This document shows positions 6,644 through 11,340 of a stretch of DNA of 11,340 nt, one piece after another. The notes under the pieces were generated by a model. That model did no database searches and was not told where the DNA came from. It was given only the letters and a program-made list of their open reading frames with translations. This DNA comes from Chrysiogenia bacterium (lineage in GTDB: Bacteria > JAGRBM01). The number at the start of each line of letters is the position of its first letter. Position 1 is the stretch's first letter. The position numbers were made by a program, and so were the translations under genes. Where the stretch lies: NCBI GenBank assembly GCA_020434085.1, contig JAGRBM010000522.1, forward strand, positions 1 to 11,340, in the 5' to 3' direction.

Positions 6644-7480
6644 ATGCTGATGTGGATCCTTCTTGGAATTCTCGCCGTCCTCGTGCTGGGCCTCGCGTGG
6701 CTGCTGCGAAAACGCGCGCGTTTTGATGAGGAAATCCGCCAGAGCCTGCTCGCACTCAAGCGCAGGGGCGGCGCCCCCGAAGAAGTATTCTCTCACGAAT
6801 CGCTTGCGCAGCATCCCGAGCCGGTGCGCCGGTTTCTCACGCATGCCATCGCCGACGGGGCGCGCCTTGCCGGCAGCGTCGACTTCCAGATGCAAGGCGA
6901 GATCCTGCTCAATCCCCGGGGCAAGTGGCAGGAGTTCACCGCGCGCGAGGTGATTGCCGGGCACCACGGCTTTGTCTGGGACGCGCAGGTGAAGGCGGGA
7001 ATCCTCAGTGTGCGCGGCGTCGATGCCTACCTTGAAGGCGAGGGGCGCATGCGCGTGTGGGTCGCGCGGCTCTTTCAGATCATCGATGCCACCAGCGAGG
7101 ACATCTCGCGCTCGACGCTCGGGCGGCTTGCCGCCGAGCTGGCCTGGGCGCCCGCCGTGCTCTACGCGATGGAGGGCGTTTCCTGGAGCGCCCCGTCCGA
7201 TGAGGAAGTCGTGGCGCGTTTCGGGATCGAAAATGAGGACATCGAACTGCACCTCAAAATTGACGAAAAGGGTGCCCTCACGGAACTGTGGCTCGATCGC
7301 TGGAGCATCAACATCGATCCCGAGGGGCCGAAGTATCTTCCCTTCGGTGCATCGGTCTCGGGCGAGGCGAGCTTTGGCGGCTATACCATCGCAAGCGTCA
7401 TGGAGGGCGGCTGGAACTTCGGCAACGAGAGCTACGCCCCCTTCATTCGGCTGACCCTGACGCAGGCGGATTTTCGGTAG
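6644..7480 (+). CDS. DUF6544/DUF6920-like protein with N-terminal membrane anchor
   Basis: The 278-residue product starts with one membrane helix (2-22, LMWILLGILAVLVLGLAWLL) followed by RKR, so it is probably anchored by its N-terminus. The rest resembles a family of unknown function I know as DUF6544/DUF6920: HPEPVRRFLTHAI (57-69), GKWQEFTAREV (93-103), GFVWDAQV (109-116), VRGVDAYLEGEG (123-134), ELAWAPAVL (165-173) and a C-terminal GWNFGNESYAPFIRL (256-270). No biochemical role is known to me. ATG 6644 is preferred over a frame beginning at 6575 because the added 23 residues are Pro/Gly/Ala-rich and unlike the family; GGAG at 6629-6632 is a loose ribosome site. ATG 6650 is also possible. 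It is divergent from tetR across 168 bp, so joint control is plausible. Confidence 0.75.
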   Translation: MLMWILLGILAVLVLGLAWLLRKRARFDEEIRQSLLALKRRGGAPEEVFSHESLAQHPEPVRRFLTHAIADGARLAGSVDFQMQGEILLNPRGKWQEFTAREVIAGHHGFVWDAQVKAGILSVRGVDAYLEGEGRMRVWVARLFQIIDATSEDISRSTLGRLAAELAWAPAVLYAMEGVSWSAPSDEEVVARFGIENEDIELHLKIDEKGALTELWLDRWSINIDPEGPKYLPFGASVSGEASFGGYTIASVMEGGWNFGNESYAPFIRLTLTQADFR

Positions 7481-7496
7481 TACGTATCTACTGAGA

Positions 7497-7525
7497 TTGT
7501 TGCAAAATATATAGTTGCATATAGC
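7497..7525 (+). promoter_or_regulatory. Possible promoter of the sigma-MarR-DUF983 operon
   Basis: TTGTTG (7497-7502) and TATAGC (7520-7525) are spaced by 17 nt in a short AT-rich island within otherwise GC-rich DNA. TTGCAT (7515-7520) with TAGCAT (7538-7543), also spaced by 17 nt, is an alternative. Either would be covered by the palindrome at 7511-7531. The hexamer matches are only moderate. Confidence 0.38.
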
Positions 7526-7531
7526 AACTAT
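7511..7531. promoter_or_regulatory. MarR-type palindrome upstream of the sigma-factor operon
   Basis: ATAGTTGC (7511-7518) and GCAACTAT (7524-7531) form a perfect inverted repeat with a 5-bp centre. A further GTTGC half-site occurs at 7499-7503. Length, AT-richness and the TTGC/GCAA core are typical of MarR-family operators, and a marR gene is the second gene of this operon. Its place over the likely promoter suggests self-repression. The pairing of site and protein is inferred. Confidence 0.6.
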
Positions 7532-7585
7532 TCTGGCTAGCATCCTTGCTCACAATGCCGACCCGTCAAGCAGGGAGTGAGAGCA

Positions 7586-8212
7586 ATGGAAGCAATCAAT
7601 GAGAGCAGGGAACCTGGCGCCAGCGCGCGGACCAACCCGTCCCGGCATGCCAAAGACGTGGCGTTTGCCGCGCGCCTGCGGGCCGGAGAGGCGGGAGCCT
7701 ACGAGCAGTTGCTGGAACGCTACCAGGGACCGCTCTACCGGCACCTGATGCGAATCGTGCGCAACGAGGCCGATGCCGAGGAAGTTCTCCAGACCACATT
7801 TTTGCAGGTCTTTCGCCGGATCGAGCTCTATGATGGCAACGCGGCGCTGGGAACCTGGCTCTATCGCGTTGCTACCAACTCCGCTCTCATGTGGCTTCGT
7901 AGTCAAAAGCGCCACACCAAGGGGGCGGACTACGACGCGCTCGAAATGTTGAACAACGAGGACGCCGCGTTGGCGCCCTTGGGCGTGGTGCCCCAAGCGG
8001 ACCAAACGCAGGAAGCGCGCGAACAACTCGATCGCGTCGAGCGCGCACTCGAACGGCTCCCCGAAGAGCACCGAACCGTTTTCGTCCTGCGTGATGTGGA
8101 GGGCCTCTCAAATGTCGAGGCGGCAGAGCGCCTGGGGCTCAGCATTGCCGCAATCAAGTCGAGGCTGCATCGCGCGCGCCTGGCGCTGCGCGAAGCACTG
8201 GAGGATGCGTGA
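7586..8212 (+). CDS. ECF-type RNA polymerase sigma factor (sigma-70 family, RpoE-like)
   Basis: The 208-residue protein holds the two domains of extracytoplasmic-function sigma factors. Region 2 spans about 38-108 (YEQLLERYQGPLYRHLMRIV, the DAEEVLQTTFLQVF box, then GTWLYRVATNSALMWLRSQKR). Region 4 spans about 150-203 (LERLPEEHRTVFVLRDVEGLSNVEAAERLGLS, then IKSRLHRARLALRE). A linker of about 40 residues joins them. ATG 7586 is chosen for GGGAG 8 nt upstream; GTG 7577 sits too close to that site. The stop codon overlaps the start of the MarR gene by 4 nt. ECF factors normally pair with an anti-sigma gene; none follows here, so control may be transcriptional, through the MarR protein and the upstream palindrome. 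The target promoters are unknown. Confidence 0.94.
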   Translation: MEAINESREPGASARTNPSRHAKDVAFAARLRAGEAGAYEQLLERYQGPLYRHLMRIVRNEADAEEVLQTTFLQVFRRIELYDGNAALGTWLYRVATNSALMWLRSQKRHTKGADYDALEMLNNEDAALAPLGVVPQADQTQEAREQLDRVERALERLPEEHRTVFVLRDVEGLSNVEAAERLGLSIAAIKSRLHRARLALREALEDA

Positions 8213-8685
8213 GCAAGACAGAGAACTTGCAGGAAAATCCGGCACTGCGGCTGGAAGAGGCGATCGGGTACCTGACCTATCGCGCGCAGGTCGCATTTCG
8301 CTTTTCGATGAACCAGGCGCTCGAGCGTCATGGATTCGGAGATTTCGGGCTTGAACAGTGGCGCGTGCTGCGCGCGTTGTGGGTGCAGGAAGGACTCACT
8401 CAGAACGAGATCGGCGTGCTGCATCTCAAGGATAAGACCAATGTGACGCGGCTGATCGACCAGCTCGAAAAGAAGGGTTTGGTCGAGCGCCGCAACGACC
8501 CGGCTGACCGCCGCGTATTTCGAATCTTTTTGACCAAGGACGGCAAGGCAATGAAGAAGAAGCTACTGCCGATCGGGGTCGAGGTGCGCACGCGCGCGAT
8601 TGAGGGGCTGAGCGACGAGGACGTGCGCACAGCAACCCGCGTGCTTCGCACCATGACCGAAAACCTCCTTGCTGATGATGACTGA
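8209..8685 (+). CDS. MarR-family transcriptional regulator
   Basis: This 158-residue winged-helix regulator has the usual MarR features. An N-terminal dimerisation helix includes LTYRAQVAFRFSMNQALE. The DNA-binding domain lies at about 62-116, with GLTQNEIGVLHLKDKTNVTR as the recognition region, RLIDQLEKKGLVER, and the wing with DPADRRVFRIFLT, a classic signature. C-terminal helices complete the dimer interface. It starts at GTG 8209 within GTGA, overlapping the sigma-factor stop by 4 nt, with GGAGG 4 nt before, so translation is probably coupled. The 3' end overlaps the DUF983 start. It probably binds the palindrome at 7511-7531 and represses its own operon. The inducing ligand is not evident, and I see no conserved redox cysteines of the OhrR type. 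Confidence 0.93.
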   Translation: MSKTENLQENPALRLEEAIGYLTYRAQVAFRFSMNQALERHGFGDFGLEQWRVLRALWVQEGLTQNEIGVLHLKDKTNVTRLIDQLEKKGLVERRNDPADRRVFRIFLTKDGKAMKKKLLPIGVEVRTRAIEGLSDEDVRTATRVLRTMTENLLADDD

Positions 8686-9055
8686 AGTTGCTCCCACCAG
8701 CTTCAAGACCGCGCTCGGCCGCGGCTTTCGCATGCGCTGCCCGCGTTGCGGGGAGGGGCGCATCTTCGAGAGCTTCTTTAAAGAGAACGAAATCTGCGAT
8801 CACTGCGGGCTCAAACTTGAGGACCGCTCAGGCAAGACCTGGGCCTTCATGTACGTCACCACCGCCGCCTTTGTGGGGCCGCTCGCCTTCGCGGTGCTGG
8901 TGCTCCAGTTCATGGGGTACGACATGCCCGCGTTGCCGATCTTCGGCGTGATCGTGTTGTTGCTCTTTGCCAGCCTGCCTGTTCGCAAGGGTTGCGCCAT
9001 CGCCCTGGACTATCTCGTCGAGGAGCGCGACCGCGCAGGGCGCGCCGAAACCTGA
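8675..9055 (+). CDS. DUF983 family zinc-ribbon membrane protein
   Basis: The 126-residue protein fits DUF983. GRGFRMRCPRCGEGRIF (16-31) contains C22-P-R-C25, and C41-D-H-C44 completes a four-cysteine zinc ribbon. Two membrane segments follow, at about 59-80 and 85-103, and a short charged tail ends the protein. No molecular role is established for the family, to my knowledge. ATG 8675 or the adjacent ATG 8678 is the start; both lie inside the end of marR (stop 8685), and no clear ribosome site precedes them, so translation probably depends on ribosomes finishing marR. It is the last gene of the sigma-MarR-DUF983 operon and may respond to the same signal. Confidence 0.86.
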   Translation: MMTEVAPTSFKTALGRGFRMRCPRCGEGRIFESFFKENEICDHCGLKLEDRSGKTWAFMYVTTAAFVGPLAFAVLVLQFMGYDMPALPIFGVIVLLLFASLPVRKGCAIALDYLVEERDRAGRAET

Positions 9056-9070
9056 TTCTCGTAGCCTCCA

Positions 9071-9090
9071 GGGCGCCTCTACGCCCCTTT
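9071..9090 (+). terminator. Weak stem-loop after the DUF983 gene
   Basis: GGGCG (9071-9075) pairs with CGCCC (9082-9086) around a 6-nt loop and is followed by CTTT, 16 nt after the stop codon of the DUF983 gene. The stem has only five pairs and the T-run is short, so it would be an inefficient terminator at best. Confidence 0.25.
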
Positions 9091-9117
9091 GCCACTGAGG
9101 GTCGCCTGCACTAGCCT
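9089..9117 (+). promoter_or_regulatory. Possible promoter of the carboxylesterase gene
   Basis: TTGCCA (9089-9094, five of six matches) and TAGCCT (9112-9117, three of six) are spaced by 17 nt. Transcription would start near 9124, inside the perfect palindrome at 9121-9136, which is a sensible geometry for repression. The -10 match is poor, so the call rests mainly on position. Confidence 0.4.
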
Positions 9118-9120
9118 TGC

Positions 9121-9136
9121 CTGAACAATTGTTCAG
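9121..9136. promoter_or_regulatory. Perfect 16-bp palindrome, TetR-type operator
   Basis: CTGAACAATTGTTCAG is fully self-complementary and lies about 50 bp before the esterase start codon, at the predicted transcription start. Sites of the form TGAAC...GTTCA are common TetR-family operators. It differs from the site before the tetR gene in this window, so another regulator, outside the window, probably binds it. Confidence 0.62.
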
Positions 9137-9140
9137 AAAA

Positions 9141-9159
9141 GCGCCGGGCCGCCCGGCGC
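9141..9159 (+). promoter_or_regulatory. GC-rich hairpin in the esterase leader
   Basis: GCGCCGGG (9141-9148) and CCCGGCGC (9152-9159) pair perfectly around a 3-nt loop. It lies between the operator and the GAGGGG ribosome site and has no T-run, so it would be a stable structure in the 5' leader, possibly affecting mRNA stability or translation. Confidence 0.45.
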
Positions 9160-9186
9160 CCGCCTGACTCAAAGAGGGGAACCCGC

Positions 9187-10716
9187 ATGAGCGCACTGGT
9201 CGAAACGAAATACGGAAAACTTCAGGGCTACGAAAAAGAAGGACTCCAGATCTTCAAGGGGATCCCGTTTGCCAGGCCGCCCGTCGGCAAGCTGCGCTTT
9301 CAGGCGCCCCAGCCGCCCGAGCCCTGGGACGGCGTGCGCGAGGCCAGCAAGTGGGGCGGCGCCTGCCCGCAGGACAAGATCCCCATCATGAACGTCGGCG
9401 AGATGAGTGAGGACTGCCTCTATCTCAACGTCTGGACGCCGGCCTGTGACGGCAAGAAGCGTCCGGTGATGTTCTGGATTCACGGCGGCGGCTTCATGAT
9501 CGGCTCCACCGCACAGGGCGAATACAACGGCAAGCACCTGGCAAAGAACGGCGACGTGGTCGTGGTCTCAACCAACTACCGCCTTGGCGCCTTCGGCTTT
9601 CTGCATCTCTCCGAGCTGCTCGGCGAGGGTTTCCCCAGCGCGTCGAACAACGGCATCCGCGACCAGATCGCCGCGCTCGAATGGGTGCGCGAGAACATCG
9701 AAGCCTTCGGCGGCGATCCCGCCGACGTGACCATCTTTGGTGAATCGGCAGGCGGGATGAGCGTGAGCACACTGCTCGGCTCTCCCAAAACGAAGGGCCT
9801 GTTCGCCAAGGCCATCCCCCAGAGCGGCGCGGCCAATCACTCCATCAGCAGCGAGGACGGCACGCGCGCGGCAAAGGCCGTGCTCGACGCGCTCGGCATT
9901 GATCCGAAAAATCCCGAAAAACTCTGGGAAGTGGACGCCAGGAGCATCGTCAAAGCCCAGCGCGCCTCGGCCAAGCTGACGGTCGCTGTTGGTCCGGGCA
10001 AGATTCCGCAAACAGCAATGACGCTTATCCCGGTGGTTGACGGCGACGTCCTGCCCAGGGGAATCTGGGAAGCGATCAACGGGGGCATCGCAAAAGACGT
10101 GTCGGTGATGACCGGCACGACGTTTGAGGAATGGCGGCTGTTCTCGCAGATGGCCGAGCTCACTGCCGGCATGAGCGGCGGCGAGAAACCACCGGAGATC
10201 GACGCCGACAAGCTGAGCCAGTTCGTTGAAGCGGGCCTGCCCGGCCGCGCCGAGGCAGCGATCGCGCTCTACAGCAAGGGCCGCGAGGGCGCCAAGCCCC
10301 AGGAAATCTTCACGGCGATCGAGACCGACCGCATGTTCCGCGCGCCGGCGACGCGGCTGGTGGAAGCCCAGTCCAAACACAACAAGAATACCTATTTCTA
10401 CCGCGTGGATTTCGCAGGCCCGACTTTCGGCGCCTGCCATGCCATCGACATCCCGCTCGTATTCGGCGGCGTGGACAATCCCTTCGGCCAGATGTTCACC
10501 GGCGGTGGGGAGAAGGCACGCACAGTCTCGAAGAACATGCAGGATGCATGGCTCTCGTTCGCAAAGACCGGCAATCCCGGACATGCGGGGCTCCCCGAGT
10601 GGCCGGCCTATGAAGAGAGCCGCCGCGCGACGATGATCTTCAACACTGAGTGCAAGGTTGTCGAGGACCCCGACGCCGAGCACCGCAAGTTCTGGGACGA
10701 CATCTTGCCGCGATAG
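9187..10716 (+). CDS. Type-B carboxylesterase (alpha/beta hydrolase, pNB-esterase-like)
   Basis: This complete 509-residue type-B carboxylesterase hydrolyses carboxylic esters by a Ser-Glu-His triad. The nucleophile is S187 in FGESAGG. The oxyanion segment is HGGGF (99-103). The acid is probably E315 in GTTFEEW, aligned with the GTTRDEG of p-nitrobenzyl esterase, and the base is H418 in GACHAIDIPLVF. Other family marks are GIPFARPPVGKLRF (25-38), SEDCLYLNVW (74-83) and NNGIRDQIAALEWV (154-167). There is no signal peptide, so it is probably cytoplasmic. ATG 9187 is supported by GAGGGG 7 nt upstream. It appears to be transcribed alone from a leader with a TetR-type palindrome, which suggests induction by a small molecule. 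The natural ester substrate cannot be told from the sequence. Confidence 0.95.
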   Translation: MSALVETKYGKLQGYEKEGLQIFKGIPFARPPVGKLRFQAPQPPEPWDGVREASKWGGACPQDKIPIMNVGEMSEDCLYLNVWTPACDGKKRPVMFWIHGGGFMIGSTAQGEYNGKHLAKNGDVVVVSTNYRLGAFGFLHLSELLGEGFPSASNNGIRDQIAALEWVRENIEAFGGDPADVTIFGESAGGMSVSTLLGSPKTKGLFAKAIPQSGAANHSISSEDGTRAAKAVLDALGIDPKNPEKLWEVDARSIVKAQRASAKLTVAVGPGKIPQTAMTLIPVVDGDVLPRGIWEAINGGIAKDVSVMTGTTFEEWRLFSQMAELTAGMSGGEKPPEIDADKLSQFVEAGLPGRAEAAIALYSKGREGAKPQEIFTAIETDRMFRAPATRLVEAQSKHNKNTYFYRVDFAGPTFGACHAIDIPLVFGGVDNPFGQMFTGGGEKARTVSKNMQDAWLSFAKTGNPGHAGLPEWPAYEESRRATMIFNTECKVVEDPDAEHRKFWDDILPR

Positions 10717-10737
10717 ATTGCCGACAGGTATCAACCG

Positions 10738-10824
10738 GGTGTCATTCTGAGCGAAGCGAAGAATCGTGTGGAGGCGACTCGAACGCGAATCTTCGGGGCA
10801 CAACGTGCCCCTCAGAATGACACC
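10738..10824. repeat. 87-bp inverted-repeat element (REP/MITE-like)
   Basis: Perfect 14-bp terminal arms GGTGTCATTCTGAG (10738-10751) and CTCAGAATGACACC (10811-10824) enclose an imperfect palindromic interior. The left interior carries GCGAAGCGAAGAATC (10751-10765), and the right carries GAATCTTC. A perfect inner hairpin, GGGGCAC/GTGCCCC (10795-10801, 10805-10811), runs into the right arm. It has no coding capacity and sits 21 bp after the esterase stop and 26 bp before the GST-like start. I recall the TCATTCTGAGCGAAGCGAAG core as a dispersed repeat in many bacterial drafts, which suggests a non-autonomous mobile or REP-type element. No direct target duplication is obvious. Confidence 0.7.
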
Positions 10825-10850
10825 GTTTGTGCCGCTTGAATCAGGTAACC

Positions 10851-11340
10851 ATGCCCCACACCTACTGGCTCTACGGATCTGAACTCTCTCCCTTTTCGCT
10901 CAAGCTGCGGGCGATGTGCGACTATGTCGCGCTTCCCTACACGTGGGTACCGGGCGAGGGCACGCGCTGGCAGGCCATTGCCGCAAGCGCGCTCGTGGAA
11001 GCCGCGCGTCGCGGCCGGGTGAATATCCACTACCCGCGCATGAGCGAGCTCGATGAGCTGCCGCTGGTGCCGTTCCTGATCGAGGATCGCCGCCGCGTGA
11101 TGTACGACTCCACCGCGCTGGCGAGCTGGCTCGATGCGCGCGCGCCGCACGCGGCGCCGCTGATTCCGGCCGATCCGGCACTGGCCTTTGTGGCCGCTTG
11201 GCTCGACGAGGCTTTTGACGAATTCGGGCTCTACCTGGTGCACCACAACCGCTGGGTTGTATCGGCCGCGGACAACAACGCGGGCGAGCGACTGGGGCGC
11301 GAGTATTCCGTACTTACGGGCAAGCGTCTTGGAAAGCGCC
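10851..11340 (+). CDS. Glutathione S-transferase N-terminal-domain protein (3' end cut by window edge)
   Basis: From ATG 10851 the frame is open for 163 complete codons and leaves the window. The first 98 residues have the GST thioredoxin-like fold. YWLYGSELSPFSLKLR (5-20) supplies the first strand and helix, with Ser13 or Ser16 at the usual catalytic position. LPLVPFLI (70-77) contains the cis-proline motif, and MYDSTALASWLD (84-95) corresponds to the conserved ES-A-I segment that binds glutathione. An alpha-helical C-terminal domain has begun (FVAAWLDEAFDEFGLYLVHH). The stretch between the first and second halves of the fold is longer than in most GSTs (about 33-65, Ala/Arg-rich). AGG 5 nt before ATG is a modest ribosome site. 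The substrate is unknown. The inverted-repeat element lies directly upstream. Confidence 0.82.
   Translation, partial: MPHTYWLYGSELSPFSLKLRAMCDYVALPYTWVPGEGTRWQAIAASALVEAARRGRVNIHYPRMSELDELPLVPFLIEDRRRVMYDSTALASWLDARAPHAAPLIPADPALAFVAAWLDEAFDEFGLYLVHHNRWVVSAADNNAGERLGREYSVLTGKRLGKR

Noticed and set aside
5855-7543. Very long minus-strand frame (about 560 codons) ending with the TetR sequence
   Set aside because: Only the last 206 codons resemble a protein family. The rest lies opposite the DUF6544-like gene and the promoter region, and a GTG with a strong ribosome site marks the TetR start at 6475.
8091-8354. Plus-strand frame overlapping the sigma-MarR junction
   Set aside because: It is out of frame with both genes and shows no domain, whereas the GTGA overlap explains the junction.
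9568-10803. 411-codon minus-strand frame opposite the carboxylesterase
   Set aside because: It is antisense to a full-length esterase with an intact catalytic triad; its product resembles no family.
10738-10824. Possible CRISPR repeat or tRNA-like structure in the repeat between the esterase and GST-like genes
   Set aside because: There is one element only, with no spacers or regular periodicity and no cloverleaf; an inverted-repeat element explains it.
10812-11246. 144-codon minus-strand frame at the right end
   Set aside because: It is antisense to the GST-like gene, which has clear GST motifs and an open frame through the window edge.

Overview
This is a high-GC chromosomal window with tightly packed genes and little spacing inside operons. 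The organism is probably a Gram-negative bacterium: it has a DsbD-type protein that carries electrons across the inner membrane to the periplasm, an ECF sigma factor, and TetR and MarR regulators. The gene mix (BadI-like ring-cleavage hydrolase, carboxylesterase, GST-like protein, SRPBCC protein) suggests an environmental heterotroph. An 87-bp inverted-repeat element containing TCATTCTGAGCGAAGCGAAG is a motif I recall from draft genomes of soil and uncultured lineages. A deltaproteobacterium-like or related phylum is my guess, not something the sequence proves.

Left half, all minus strand, in order of transcription (right to left): a TetR regulator (6475-5855) with its own promoter and overlapping operator; a seven-helix membrane protein of unknown function (5806-4916); an SRPBCC/START-like protein (4859-4302); a 323-bp gap holding a cluster of palindromes; a degenerate ATP-grasp protein (3978-2968); a BadI/MenB-like crotonase (2852-2070); and, 4 nt further on, a DsbD-family thiol:disulfide reductase that starts at 2065 and runs off the left edge. 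Because its reading frame has no stop inside the window, the DsbD gene is easily missed. The overlapping long frames in that region are shadows of it.

Right half, all plus strand: a DUF6544-like anchored protein (6644-7480), divergent from tetR; an operon of ECF sigma factor, MarR regulator and DUF983 membrane protein (7586-9055), in which both joints overlap and a MarR-type palindrome sits upstream; a cytoplasmic type-B carboxylesterase (9187-10716) behind a perfect 16-bp palindrome; the 87-bp inverted-repeat element; and a GST-like gene cut by the right edge (10851 onward).

Three of the transcription units carry an inverted repeat placed where a repressor would bind, and the three sequences differ. 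This points to separate regulators: TetR self-control, MarR self-control of a sigma-factor operon, and an unidentified TetR-type regulator for the esterase. I see no tRNA, rRNA, CRISPR array, transposase or phage gene. The least explained parts are the tetR-membrane protein-SRPBCC operon, the sigma-MarR-DUF983 operon that lacks an anti-sigma gene, and the palindrome cluster at 4209-4270.
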